Positions 47,507-60,706 of a stretch of 64,000 bases of DNA are shown here, one piece after another. The first letter of the stretch is position 1, and each line of letters opens with the position of its first letter. The DNA comes from Moringa oleifera (lineage: Eukaryota > Streptophyta > Magnoliopsida > Brassicales > Moringaceae): assembly GCA_021397835.1 (NCBI GenBank), contig JAJFZO010000881.1, positions 1 to 64,000 on the forward strand. Direction: 5' to 3'. The notes beneath the pieces were generated by a model, which saw nothing but the letters and a program-made list of their open reading frames with translations, did no database searches and was not told the origin of the DNA. A program made the translations under genes and the position numbers.

Positions 47507-49928
47507 TCGGACTCATTACGCAGCGGAATCAATGATACGATCGTTGGCCGTTAGAAACGAGCGAGCCACACGGCCAGCCTCGGCACCCCTATTGCCAAGG
47601 CCTCATTGGTGGGAAAAACGTGGCAACGAAGCGAGAATAATCATGGGATAATGTGATGGGATTTGGCTGGATAAGCTCGATGGTGTGGGTGGCGAAGCTA
47701 ACGATGATGCGTGCTACACGAGAGCCAAATGGTTGGGAGGATTTCGAGAATGCGTAGTGCCTCCTCGCATGCCCTTGAGGCGGCAGACGGGGGTTTGGAT
47801 CTCGACGCTCATGCTTGCCTAGGCGGACTCATTATGCAGCACGATCGACGACACGATCGTCGGTCGTTAAAAACGAGCGAGCCAGACGGCCAGCCTCGGC
47901 ACCCCTACTGCCAAGGCCTCACTTGTGGGAAAAATGTGGGCAACGAAGTGAGAATAATCGTGGGATAATGTGCTGGGATATGGCTAGACAAGCTCGATGG
48001 TGTGGGCGGCGAAGCTCACGATGATGCATGCTACGCGAGGGCCAAATTGTTGGGGGGATTTCGAGCATGCGGAGTGCTTCGTCGAAGGCCCTCGGGGCGG
48101 TAGACGTGGGGTTGGATTTCGACGCTCATGCTTCCCTAGGCGGACTCATTACGCAGCGCAATCGACGACAAGATCGTCGGCCGTTAGAAACGAGCGAGCC
48201 ACACGGCCAGCCTCGGCACCCCTATTGCCAAGGCCTCATTGGTGGGAAAAATGTGGGCAACGAAGCGAGAATAATCATGGGATAATGTGCTGGGATTTGG
48301 CTAGACAAGCTCGATGGTGTGGGTGGCGAAGCTAACGATGATGCATGCTACACGAGAGCCAAATGGTTGGGGGGATGTCGAGAATGCATAGTGCTTCCTC
48401 GCAGGCCATTGAGGCGGCAGACGTGGGGTTGGATCTTGACGCTCATGCTTGCCTAGGCGGACTCATTATGCAGCGCGATCGACGACACGATCTTCGGCCG
48501 TTAAAAACGAGCGAGCCAGACGGCCAGCCTCGGCACCCCTACTGCCAAGGCCTCATTGGTGGGAAAAACGTTGGCAACGAAGCGAGAATAATCGTGGGAT
48601 AATGTGCTACGATATGGCTAGACAAGCTCGATGGTGTGGGCGGCGAAGCTCACGATGATGCATGCTACGTGAGGGCCGAATTGTTGGGGGGATTTCGAGC
48701 ATGCGGAGTGCTTCGTTGTAGGCCCTTGGGGCGGCAGACGTGGGGTTGGATCTCGATGCTCAAGCTTCCCTAGGCGGAATCATTGCGCAGCACGATCGAC
48801 GACACGATTGTCGACCGTTAGAAACGAGCGAGCCACACGGCCAGCCTCGGCACCCCTATTGCCATGGCCTCATTGGTGGGAAAAACGTGGGCAACGAAGC
48901 GAGAATAATCATGGGATAATGTGCTGGGATTTGGCTAGACAAGCTCGTTGGTGTGGGCGGCGACACTAACGATGATGCATGCTACACGAGAGCCAAATGG
49001 TTGGGGGGATTTCGAGAATGCGTAGTGCTTCCTCGCAGGCCCTTGAGGCGGCAGACGTGGGGTTGGATCTCGACGCTCATGCTTGCCTAGGCGGACTCAT
49101 TATGCAGCGCGATCGACGACACGATCTTCGGCCATTAGAAACGAGTGAGCCACACGGCCAGCCTCGGCACCCCTATTGCCAAGGCCTCATTGGTGGGAAA
49201 AACGTGGGCAACGAAGCGAGAATCATCGTGGGATAATGTGCTGGGATATGGCTAGACAAGCTCGATGGTGTGGGCGGCGAAGCTCACGATGATGCATGCT
49301 ACGTGAGGGCCAAATTGTTGGGGGGATTTCGAGAATGCGGAGTGCTTCGTCGTAGGCCCTCGGGGCGGCAGACGTGGGGTTGGATCTCGATGCTCATGCT
49401 TGCCTAGGCGGACTCATTGCGCAGCGCGATCGACGACACGATCGTCGGCCGTTAGAAACGAGCGAGCCACACAGCCAGCCTCGGCACCCCTACTGCCAAG
49501 GCCTCTTTGGTGGGAAAAATGTGGGCAACGAAGCGAGAATAATCGTGGGATAATGTGCTGGGATTTGTCTAGAAAAGCTCGATGGTGTGGGCGGCGAAGC
49601 TAACGATGATGCATGCTATACAAGAGCCAAATGGCTGGGGGGATTTCGAGAATGCGTGGTGCTTCCTCGCAGGCCCTTGAGGAGGCAGACATGGGGTTGG
49701 ATCTCGACGCTCATGCTTGCCTAGGCGAACTCATTATGCAGCGCGATCGACGACACGATCGTCGACCGTTAAAAACGAGCGAGCCAGACGGCCAGCCTCG
49801 GCACCCCTACTGGCAAGGCCTCATTGGTGGGAAAAACATGGGCAACGAAGCGAGAATAATCGTGGGATAATGTGCTGGAATATGGCTAGACAAGCTCAAT
49901 GGTGTGGGCGGCGAAGCTCACGATGATG
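47394..49928. repeat. Dimer HOR, four P-Q repeats (634 bp)
   Basis: Anchors are 47394, 48027, 48661 and 49295 for Q and 47710, 48344, 48978 and 49612 for P. Successive P anchors are exactly 634 bp apart. This is the most regular dimer stretch in the window. Confidence 0.88.
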
Positions 49929-50084
49929 CATGCTATGTGAGGGCGAAATTGTTGGGGGGATTTCGAGCATGCGGAGTGCTTCGTCGTAGGCCCTCGGGGC
50001 GACAGACGTGGGGTTGGATCTCGACGCTCATGCTTGCCTAGGCGGACTCATTATGCAGCGCGATCGACGACACGATCGTCGGCC

Positions 50085-50262
50085 GTTGGAAAACGAGCGA
50101 GCCACCACGGCCCGCTCGGCACCCCTACTTGCCAAGGCCTCTATTGGCGGGGAAAAAGTGGGGGCAAACGAGGAGAATAATCGTGGGATAATGTGCTGGG
50201 ATATGGTAGGACAAGCTCGGCATTGTGTGGGCGGCGAAAGCTTCACGATGATGCAGCTACGT
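50085..50262. other. Indel-rich patch
   Basis: The interval is 325 bp. Changes include gttggaaaacgagcg, gccaccacgg, cctctattggcgggg, gcaaacgaggag and gcgaaagcttcacg. Confidence 0.75.
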
Positions 50263-50886
50263 GACGGCCAAATTGTTGGGGGGATTTGGAGCATGCACAG
50301 TGCTTCGTCGTAGGCCCTCGGGGCGGCAGACGTGGGGTTGGATCTCGACGCTCATGCTTGCCTAGACGGACTCATTGCGCAGCGCGATCGACAACACAAT
50401 CGTCGGCCGTTAGAAACGAGCGAGCCACATAGCCAGCCTCGGCACCCCTACTGCCAAGGCCTCATTGGTGGGAAAAACGTGGGCAACGAAGCGAGAATAA
50501 TCGTGGGATAATGTGCTGGGATATGGCTAGACAAGCTCGATGGTATGGGCAGCGAAGCTCACGATGACGCATGCTACGTGAGGGCCAAATTGTTGGGGGG
50601 ATTTCGAGCATGCGGAGTGCTTCGTCGTAGGCCCTCGGGGCGACAGACGTGGGGTTGGATCTCGACGCTCAGGCTTGCCTAGACGGACTCATTGCTCAGC
50701 GCGATCGACGACACGATCGTCGGCCGTTAGAAACGAGCGAGCCACACAGCCATCCTCGGCACCCCTACTGCCAAGGCCTCATTGGTGGGAAAAACGTGGG
50801 CAACGAAGCGAGAATAATCGTGGGATAATGTGCTACGATATGGCTAGACAAGCTCGATGGTGTGCGCGGCGAAGCTCACGATGATG

Positions 50887-51950
50887 CATGCTACTTGAGG
50901 GCCAAATTGTTGGGGGGATTTCGAGCATGCGGAGTTCTTCATCGTAGGCCCTCGGGGCGGCAGACGTGGGGTTGGATCTCGACGCTCAGGCTTGCTTAGA
51001 CGGACTCATTGCTCAGCGCGATCGATGACACGATTGTCGGCCGTTAGAAATGAGCGAGCCAGACAGCCAGCCTCGGCACCCCTACCGCCAAGACCTCATT
51101 GGTGGGAAAAACGTGGGCAACGAAGCGAGAATAATCGTGGGATAATGTGCTGGGATATGGCTAGACAAGCTCGATGGTGTGGGCGGCGAATCTCACGATG
51201 ATGCATGCTACGTGAGGGCCAAATTATTGGGGGGATTTCAAGCATGCGGAGTGCTTCGTCGTAGGCCCTCGGGGCGACAGACGTGGGGTTGGATCTCGAC
51301 GCTCATGCTTCCCTAGGCGGACTCATTGCACAGCGCGATCGACGACACGATCGTCGGCCGTTAGAAACGAGCGAGCCACACGGCCAGCCTCGGCACCCCT
51401 ACTGCCAAGGCCTCATTGGTGGGAAAAACGTGGGCAACGAAGCGAGAATAATCGTGGGATAATGTGCTGGGATATGGCTAGACAAGCTTGATGGTGTGGG
51501 CGGCGAAGCTCACGATGATGCATGCTACGTGAGGGCCAAATTGTTGGGGCGATTTCGAGCATGCGGAGTTCTTCGTCGTAGGCCCTCAGGGCGGCAGACG
51601 TGGGGTTGGATCTCGACGCTCAGGCTTGCCTAGACGGACTCATTGCTCAGTGCGATCGACGACACGATCGTCGGCCGTTAGAAACGTGCGAGCCACATGG
51701 CCCGCCTCGGCACCCCTACTGCCAAGGCCTCATTTATGGGAAAAACGTGGTCAACGAAGCGAGAATAATCGTGGGACAATGTGCTGGGATATGGCTAGAC
51801 AAGCTCGATGGTGTGGGCGGCGAAGCTCACGATGATGCATGCTACGTGAGGGCCAAATTGTTGGGGGGATTTCGAGCATGTAGAGTGCTTAGTCGTAGGC
51901 CCTCGGGGCGGCAGACGTGGGGTTGGATCTTGACGCTCATGCTTGCCTAG
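50887..51950. repeat. Segmental duplication, copy 2 (offset ~4,450 bp)
   Basis: This is the clean counterpart of 46431-47506, with all spacings at 317 bp. A more diverged part of the same duplication may extend left: 45162 resembles 49612, sharing gaatgcgtggtgcttcc and agaaaagctcgatgg at an offset of 4,450 bp. Confidence 0.85.
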
Positions 51951-52788
51951 GCGGACTCATTATACAGCGCGATCGACGACACGATCTTCGGCCGTTAAAA
52001 ACGAGCGAGCCACACATCCAACCTCGGCACCCCCACTGCCAAGGCCTCATTGGTGGGAAAAATGTGGGAAACAAAGCGAGAATAATCGTGGCATAATGTG
52101 CTGGGATTTGGCTAGACAAGCTCGATGGTGTGGGCGGCGAAGCTAACGATGATCCATGCTACACGAGAGCCAAATGGTTGGGGGGATTTCGAGAATGCGT
52201 AGTGCTTCCTCGCAGGCCCTTGAGGCGGCAGACGTGGGGTTGGATCTCGACGCTCATGCTTGCCTAGGCGGACTCATTATGTAGTGCGATCAACGACACG
52301 ATCGTCGGCCGTTAAAAACGAGCGAGCTAGACGGCCAGCCTCGGCACCCCTACTGCCGAGGCCTCATTGGTGGGAAAAACGTGGGCAACGAAGCGAGAAT
52401 AATTGTGGGATAATGTGCTGGGATATGGCTAGACAAGCTCGATGGTGTGGGCAGCGAAGCTCACGATGATGCATGCTACGTGAGGGCCAAATTGTTGGGG
52501 GGATTTCGAGTATGCAGAGTGCTTCGTCGAAGGCCATCGGGGAGACAGACGTGGGGTTGGATCTCGACGCTCATGCTTGCCTAGGCGGACTTATTGCGCA
52601 GCGCGATCGACGACACGATAGTCGACCGTTAAAAACGAGCGAGCCAGACGGCCAACCTCGGCACCCCTACTGCCAAGGCCTCATTGGTGGGAAAAACATG
52701 GGCAACGAAGCGAGAATAATCGTGGGATAATGTGCTGGGATATGGCTGGACAAGCTCGATGGTGTGGGCGGCGAAGCTCACGATGATG

Positions 52789-54681
52789 CATGGTACGTGA
52801 GGGCCAAATTGTTGGGGGGATTTCGAGCATGCGGAGTGCTTCGTCGTAGGCCCTCGGGGCGACAGACGTGGGGTAGGATCTCGACGCTCATGCTTGCCTA
52901 GGCGGACACATTGCGCAGCGCGATCGACGACACGATCGTCGGCTGTTAGAAACGAGCGAGCCACACAGCCAGCCTCGGCACCCCTACTGCCAAGGCCTCA
53001 TTGGTGGGAAAAATGCGGGCAACGAAGCGAGCATAATTATGGGATAATGTCCTGGGATTGGCTTGACAAGCTCGTGGTGTGGGCGGTGAAGCTAACGATG
53101 ATGCATCTCACGAGAGCCAACATGGTTGTGGGGATTTCGAGAATACGTAATGCTTCCTCGCAGGCCCTTGAGGCGGCGACGTGGGGTGGGATCTCGCGCT
53201 CCATGCTTGCCTAGGCGTACTCATACGCAGCGCGATCGACGACACCTATCGCGGCCGTTAAAAACGAGCGAGTCCAGACCTCTAGCCTCTGCACCCCTAC
53301 TGCCAATGCTCATTGGTGGGAAAAACGTGGGCACGAAGCGAGAATAACGGGATAATGCGCTGGGATCTGGCTAGACAAGCTCGATGGTGTGGGCGGCGAA
53401 GCTCACGATGATGCATGGTACGTGAGGGCCAAATTGTTGGGGGGATTTCGAGCATTCGGAGTGCTTCGTCGTAGGCCCTCGTGGCGGTAAACGTGGGGTT
53501 GGATCTTGATGCTCTTGCTTGCCTAGGCGGACTCATTGCGGAGCGTGATCGACGACACGATCGTCAGCCGTTAGAAACGAGCGAGCCACACAGCCAGCCT
53601 CGGCACCTCCATTGCCAAGGCCTCATTGGTGGGAAAAACGTGGGCAACGAAGCGAGAATAATCATGGGATAATGTGCTGGGATATGGCTAGACAAGCTCG
53701 ATGTTGTGGGCGGCGAAGCTTACGATGATGCATGCTTTACGAGAGCCAAATGGTTGGGGGGATTTCGAGAATGCGTAGTGCTTCCTCGCAGGCCCTTGAG
53801 GCGATAGACGTGGGGTTGGATCTCGACGCTCATGCTTGCCTAGGCGGACTCATTACGCAGCGCGATCGACGACACGATCGTCGACCGTGAAAAACGAGCG
53901 AGCCGGACCACCAGCCTCGGCACCCCTACTGCCAAGGCCTCATTGGTGGGAAAAACGTGGGCAACGAAGTGAGAATAATCGTGGGATAATGTGCTGGGAT
54001 ATGGCTAGACAAGCTCGATGGTGTTGGCGGCGAAGCTCACGATGATGCATGCTACGTGTGGGCCAAATTGTTGGGGGGATGTCGAGCATGCGGAGTGCTT
54101 CGTTGTAGGCCCTCGGGGCGGCAGACGTGGGGTTGGATCTCGACGCTCATGCTTGCCTCGACGGACTCATTGCGCAGCGCGATCGACGACACGATCGTCG
54201 GCCGTTAGAAACGAGCGAGCCATACGGCCAGCCTCGGCACCCCTATTGCCAAGGCCTCATTGGTGAGAAAAACATGGGCAACGAAGCGAGAATAATCCTG
54301 GGATAATGTGCTGGGATTTTGCTAGACAAGCTCGATGGTGTGGGCGGCGAAGCTAACGATGATGCATGCTACACGAGAGCCAAATGGTTGGGGGATTTCG
54401 AGAATGCGTAGTGCTTCCTCGCAGGCCCTTGAGGCGACAGACGTGGGGTTGGATCTCGACGCTCATGCTTACCTAGGCGGACTCATTGCGCAGCGAAACG
54501 CGTCAACGACAACATCGTCGTCCGTTATAAACGAGCGAGCCACACAGCCAACCTCGGCACCCCACTGCCAAGGGCTCATTGTGGGAAAAATTGTGGGAAA
54601 ACAAGCGAGAATACTCTTGCATATGTGCTTGGGATTTGGCTAGACAAGCCGATGGTGTGGGCGGCGAAGCTAAACGATGAC
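52789..54681. repeat. Dimer HOR, three P-Q repeats
   Basis: Anchors are 52789 (Q), 53104 (P), 53414 (Q), 53731 (P), 54048 (Q) and 54365 (P). The first dimer is shortened by the indel-rich patch at 53.04-53.34 kb. Confidence 0.8.
53040..53345. other. Indel-rich patch
   Basis: Intervals are 315 and 310 bp, with losses such as atgcatctcacgag and agaataacggg. Shared private variants (gcgagcataattatggg, ggcttgacaagc, gcggtgaagc, agacctc) identify 59,370-59,690 as the clean counterpart. Confidence 0.78.
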
Positions 54682-54735
54682 CATGCTAAACACGAGAGCC
54701 AAATGGTTGGGGGATTCGAGAATGCGAGTGCTTCC
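54490..54735. other. Indel-rich patch
   Basis: The sequence gcgaaacgcgtcaacg, then gggctcattgtggg, gaatactcttgcatatg and ccatgctaaacacg, has many small gains and losses that nearly cancel in length. Confidence 0.72.
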
Positions 54736-55019
54736 TCGCAGGCCCTTGAGGCGGCAGACGTGGGGTTTGATCTCGACGCTCATGCTCGCCTAGGCGGACT
54801 CGTTGCGCAGTGCGATCGACGACACGATCGTCGGCCTATAGCAACGAGCGAGCCACACAGCCAGTCTCGACACCCCTACTGCCAAGGTCTCATCTGTGGG
54901 AAAAACCTGGGCAACGAAGCGAGAATAAACGTGGGATAATGAGCTGGGATGCGGCCAGACAAGCTCGATGGTGTGGGCGGCGAAGCTAACGATGATGCAT
55001 GCTACGTGAGGGCCAAATT

Positions 55020-55205
55020 GTTGGGGGGGATTCGAGCATGCGGAGTGCTTCGTCGTAGGCCCTCGGGCGGCAGATTTTGGTTTGGATCTCGTCGCTCATG
55101 GCTTGCCTGGCGGACTCATTGGCGCAGCGCGATCGACGACAACGATCCGTTAGCCGTTAAAAACGAGCGAGCACAGACGCCAACCTCGGCACCCCCTACT
55201 GCAAG
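55020..55205. other. Indel-rich patch
   Basis: Examples are ccctcgggcggcag, catggcttgcctggcgg, gacaacgatccgttagcc and gcacagacgcc. The monomer is otherwise Q-type. Confidence 0.7.
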
Positions 55206-55316
55206 GCCTCATTGGTGGGAAAAACGTGGGCAACGAAGCGAGAATAATAGCGGGATAATGTGCTGGGATATCGCTGGACAAGCTCGATGGTGTGGGCGGC
55301 AAAGCTCACGATGATG

Positions 55317-56583
55317 CATGCTACGTGAGGGCCGAATTATTGGGGGGATTTGGAGCATGCGGAGAGCTTCGTCGAAGGCCCTCGGGGCGGCAGACGTGGG
55401 GTTGGATCTCGACGCTTATGCTTGCCTAGGCGGACTCATTGCGCAGCGCGATCGACGACACGATCGTCGGCCGTTAGAAACGAGCGAGCCACACAGCCAG
55501 CCTCGGCACCCCTACTGCCAAGGCCTCATTGGTGGGAAAAACGTGTGCAACGAAGCGAGAATAATCCTGGGATAATGTGCTGGGATATGGCTAGACAAGC
55601 TCGATGGTGTGGGCGGCGAAGCTCACGATGATGCATGCTACCTGATGGCCAAATTGTTGGGGGGATTTCGAGCATGTGGAGTGCTTCGTTGTAGGCCCTC
55701 GGGGCGACAGACGTGGGAGTGGATCTCGATGCTCATGCTTGCCTAGGCGGACTCATTGCGCAGCGCGACCGACGACACGATCGTCAGCTGTTAGAAACGA
55801 GCGAGCCACACAGCCAGCCTCGGCACCCCTACTGCCAAGGCCTCATTGGTGGAAAAAATGTGGGCAACAAAGCGAGCATAATTGTGGGATAATGTGCTGG
55901 AATTTGGCTAGACAAGCTCGATGGTGTGGGCGGCAAAGCTCACGATGATGCATGCTACGTGAGGGCCAAATTGTTGGGGGAATTTCGAGCATGCGGAGTG
56001 CTTCGTCGTAGGCCCTCGGGGTGGTAAACGTGGGGTTGGATCTCGACGCTCATGCTTGCCTAGGCGGACTCATTGCGGAGCGCGATCGACCACACGATCG
56101 TCAGCCGTTAGAAACGAGCGAGCCACACGGCCAGCCTCGGCACCTCCATTGCCAAGGCCTCATTGGTGGGAAAAACGTGGGCAACGAAGCGAGAATAATC
56201 ATCGGATAATGTGCTGGGATTTGGCTAGACAAGCTCAATGGTGTGGGCGGCGAAGCTCACATGATGCATGCTACGTGAGGGCCAAATTGTTGGGGTGATT
56301 TCGAGCATGCGGAGTGCTTCGTCGTAGGCCGTCGGGGCGACAGACGTGGGGTTGGATCTCGACGCTCATGCTTGCCTAGGCGGACTCATTATGCAGCGTG
56401 ATCGACAACACGATCGTCGGCTGTTAAAAACGAGCGAGCCAGACGGCCAGCCTCGGCACCCATACTGCCAAGGCCTCATTGGTGGGAAAAACGTAGGCAA
56501 CGAAGCGAGAATAATCGTGGGATAATGTGTTGGGATATGGCTAGACAAGCTCGATGGTGTGGGCGGCGAAGCTCACGATGATG
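55317..56583. repeat. Four-monomer duplication, copy 1 (offset 6,341 bp)
   Basis: Anchors 55317, 55634, 55951 and 56267 pair with 61658, 61975, 62292 and 62613. Shared rare variants are agggccgaattattgg, gcggagagcttcgtcgaagg, gacgcttatgcttgcc, acgtgtgcaacg, ctacctgatggcc, gtgggagtggatc and gatcgaccacacgatcg. Only a few substitutions separate the clean parts. The last monomer of copy 2 is noisy. Confidence 0.9.
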
Positions 56584-56834
56584 CATGCTACGTGAGGGCT
56601 AAATTATTGGGGGGATTTCGAGCATGCGAAGTGCTTCGTCGTTGGCCCTCGTGGCGGTAAACGTGGGGTTGGATCTCGACGCTTTTGCTTGCCTAGGCGG
56701 ACTCATTGCGGAGCGTGATCGACGACACGATCGTCGGCCGTTAGAAACGAGCGAGCCACACAGCCAGCCTCGGCACCTCCATTGCCAAGGTCTCATTGGT
56801 GGGAAAAACGTGGGCAACGAAGCGAGAATAATCA

Positions 56835-57285
56835 TGGGATAATGTGCGGGGATTTACTAGACAAGCTCGATGGTGTGGGCGGCGAAGCTAATGAGGATGC
56901 ATGTCTACAGAGAGCCCAAATGGTTGGGGCGTTATCGGAGAATGCGGAGTGCTCCTCGCAGGCCCTTGAGGCGCCAGACGTGGGGGTTGGATCTCGCACG
57001 CTCATGCTTGCCTGGCGCAGTCATTGTGCAGCGCGATCGCGACACGATCGTTGGCCGTTAAAAACGCGCGAGCCAGCGCCAGCCTCGGCAACCACCTACT
57101 GCCAAGGCCTCATTGGTGAGAAAAACCGGTGGGGCACGAAGCGAGAATAATCCTGGTTATAATGTGCTGGGTATGGCTTTAGACAAGCTCCGATGGTGTG
57201 GGCGCGAAGCTCACGATGATGCATGCTACGGAGTGCCAAATTATTGGGGGGATTTGAGCATGTGGAGTGCTTCGTCGAGGCCCTC
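56835..57285. other. Indel-rich patch
   Basis: Intervals are 316, 322 and 314 bp. The sequence follows 60,010-60,450 in its private variants (aactag after ggattt, ggggcg, gcgcagtcattgtg), with many single-base gains and losses laid over them. Confidence 0.78.
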
Positions 57286-57535
57286 GGGGCGGCAGACGTG
57301 GGGTTGGATCTCAACGATCATGCTTGCCTAGGCGGATTCATTGCATAGCGCGATCGACGACACGATCGTCGGCCGTTAGAAACGAGCGAGCCACACAGCC
57401 AGCCTCGGCACCCCTACTGCCAAGGCCTCATTGGTGGGAAAAACGCGGGCAACGAAGCGAGAATAATCCTGGGATAATGTGCTGGGATTTGGCTAGACAA
57501 GCTCGATGATGTGGGCAGCGAAGCTAACGATGATG

Positions 57536-57852
57536 CGTGCTACACGAGAGCCAAATGGTTGAGGGGATTTCGAGCATGCGGAGTGCTTCGTCGTAGGCCC
57601 TCGGGGCGGCAGACGTGGGGTTGGATCTCGACGCTCATGCTTGCCTAGGCGGACTCATTGCGCAGCGCGATCGACGACACGATCGTCGGCCGTTAGAAAC
57701 GAGCGAGCTACACGGCCAGCCTCGGCACCCCTACTGCCAAGGCCTCATTGGTGGGAAAAACATGGGCAACGAAGCGAGAATAATCGTGGGATAATGTGCT
57801 GGGATATGGCTGGACAAGCTCGATGGTGTGGGCGGCGAAGCTCACGATGATG
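57536..57852. repeat. P/Q hybrid monomer
   Basis: The first ~35 bp are P-type (cacgagagccaaatggttga) and the rest is Q-type (catgcggagtgcttcgtcg, ccctcggggcgg). The switch falls within ggggatttcgag, before 57580. The same hybrid is at 60707. Confidence 0.85.
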
Positions 57853-59121
57853 CATGCTACGTGAGGGCCGAATTATTGGGGGGATTTGGAGCATGCGGAG
57901 AGCTTCGTCGAAGGCCCTCGGGGCGGCAGATGTGGGGTTGGATCTCGACGCTCATGCTTGCCTAGGCGGACTCATTGCGCAGCGCGATCGACGACACGAT
58001 CGTTAGCCGTTAAAAACGAGCGAGCCAGACGGCCAACCTCGGCACCCCTACTGCCAAGGCCTCATTGGTGGGAAAAACATGGGCAACGAAGCGAGAATAA
58101 TCGCGGGATAATGTGCTGGGATATCGCTGGACAAGCTCGATGGTGTGGGCGGCGAAGCTCACGATGATGCATGCTACGTGAGGGCCGAATTATTGGGGGG
58201 ATTTGGAGCATGCGGAGAGCTTCGTCGAAGGCCCTCGGGGCGGCAGACGTGGGGTTTGATCTCGACGCTTATGCTTGCCTAGGCGGACTCATTGCGCAGC
58301 GCGATCGACGACACGATCGTCGGCCGTTAGAAACGAGCGAGCCACACAGCCAGCCTCGGCACCCCTACTGCCAAGGCCTCATTGGTGGGAAAAAACGTGT
58401 GCAACGAATGCGAGAATAATCCTGGGATAATGTGCTGGGATATGGCTAGACAAGCTCGATGGTGTGGGCGGCGAAGCTCACGATGATGCATGCTACGTGA
58501 TGGCCAAATTGTTGGGGGGATTTCGGGCATGCGGAGTGCTTCGTTGTAGGCCCTCGGGGCGACAGACGTGGGGTTGGATCTTGACGCTCATGCTTGCCTA
58601 GGCGGACTCATTGCGCAGCGCGATCGACGACACGATCGTCGGCCGTTAGAAACGAGTGAGCCACATGGCTAGCCTCGGCACCCTTACTGCCAAGGCCTCA
58701 TTGGTGGAAAAAATGTGGGCAACGAAGCGAGAATAATCGTGGGATAATGTGCTGGGATATGGCTAGACAAGCTCGATGGTGTGGGCGGCGAAGCTCACGA
58801 TGATGCATGCTACGTGAGGGCCAAATTGTTGGGGGGATTTCGAGCATGCGGAGTGCTTCGTCGTAGGCCCTCGGGGTGGTAAACGTGGGGTTGGATCTCG
58901 ACGCTCATGCTTGCCTAGGCGGACTCATTGCGAAGCGTGATCGACGACACGATCGTCGATCGTTAGAAACGAGCGAGCCACACGGTCAGCCTCGGCACCT
59001 CCATTGCCAAGGCCTCATTGGTGGAAAAACGTGGGCAACGAAGCGAGAATAATCATGGGATAATGTGCTGGGATTTGGCTAGACAAGCTCGATGGTGTGG
59101 GCGGCGAAGCTCACGATGATG

Positions 59122-60706
59122 CATGCTACGTGAGGGCCAAATTGTTGGGGGGATTTCGAGCATGCGGAGTGCTTCGTCGTAGGCCGTCGGGGCGGCAGAC
59201 GTGGGGTTGGATCTCGACGCTCATGCTTGCCTAGGCGGACACATTGCGCAGCGCGATCGACGACACGATCGTCGGCTGTTAGAAATGAGCGAGCCACACA
59301 GCCAGCCTCGGCACCCCTACTGCCAAGGCCTCATTGGTGGGAAAAATGCGGGCAACGAAGCGAGCATAATTATGGGATAATGTGCTGGGATTTGGCTTGA
59401 CAAGCTCGATGGTGTGGGCGGTGAAGCTAACGATGATGCATGCTACACGAGAGCCAAATGGTTGGGGCGATTTCGAGAATGCGGAGTGCTTCCTCGCAGG
59501 CCCTTGAGGCGGCAGACGTGGGGTTGGATCTCGACGCTCATGCTTGCCTAGGCGGACTCATTACGCAGCGCGATCGACGACACGATCGTCGGCCGTTAAA
59601 AACGAGCGAGCCAGACCTCCAGCCTCGGCACCCCTACTGCCAAGGCCTCATTGGTGGGAAAAACGTGGGCAACGAAGCGAGAATAATAGTGGGATAATGT
59701 GCTGGGATAAGGCTAGACAAGCTCGATGGTGTGGGCGGCGAAGCTCACGATGATGCATGCTACGTGAGGGCCAAATTGTTGGGGGGATTTCGAGCATGCG
59801 GAGTGCTTCGTCATAGGCCCTCGTGGCGGTAAACGTGGGGTTGGATCTCGACGCTCATGCTTGCCTAGGCGGACTCATTGCGGAGCGTGATCGACGACAC
59901 GATCGTCGGCCGTTAGAAACGAGCGAGCCACACAGCCAGCCTCGGCACCTCCATTGCCAAGGTCTCATTGGTGGGAAAAACGTGGGCAACGAAGCGAGAA
60001 TAATCATGGGATAATGTGCTGGGATTTAACTAGACAAGCTCGATGGTGTGGGCGGCGAAGCTAATGATGATGCATGCTACACGAGAGCCAAATGGTTGGG
60101 GCGATTTCGAGAATGCGGAGTGCTTCCTCGCAGGCCCTTGAGGCGGCAGACGTGGGGTTGGATCTCGACGCTCATGCTTGCCTAGGCGCAGTCATTGTGC
60201 AGCGCGATCGACGACACGATCGTTGGCCGTTAAAAACGAGCGAGCCAGACGGCCAGCCTCGGCACCCCTACTGCCAAGGCCTCATTGGTGGGAAAAACGT
60301 GGGCAACGAAGCGATAATAATCGTGGGATAATGTGCTGGGATATGGCTAGACAAGCTCGATGGTGTGGGCGGCGAAGCTCACGATGATGCATGCTACGTG
60401 AGGGCCAAATTATTGGGGGGATTTGGAGCATGTGGAGTGCTTCGTCGAAGGCCCTCGGGGCGGCAGACGTGGGGTTGGATCTCAACGATCATGCTTGCCT
60501 AGGCGGATTCATTGCATAGCGCGATCGACGACACGATCGTCGGCCGTTAGAAACGAGCGAGCCACACAGCCAGCCTCGGCACCCCTACTGCCAAGGCCTC
60601 ATTGGTGGGAAAAACGCGGGCAACGAAGCAAGAATAATCCTGGGATAATGTGCTGGGATTTGGCTAGACAAGCTCGATGATGTGGGCAGCGAAGCTAACG
60701 ATGATG
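59122..60706. repeat. Dimer HOR, P-Q repeats
   Basis: Anchors are 59122 (Q), 59439 (P), 59756 (Q), 60073 (P) and 60390 (Q). The next P-like monomer at 60707 is a P/Q hybrid. Confidence 0.82.

Larger units (their letters stand above)
56584..57852. repeat. Four-monomer duplication, noisy copy (offset ~3,172 bp)
   Basis: Anchors 56584, 56900, 57222 and 57536 pair with 59756, 60073, 60390 and 60707. Shared variants are ctcgtggcggtaaacg, cattgcggagcgtg, ccaaggtctcattgg, gcgcagtcattgtgcagcg, tctcaacgatcatgc and the P/Q hybrid. The middle of this copy is indel-rich. Confidence 0.87.
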
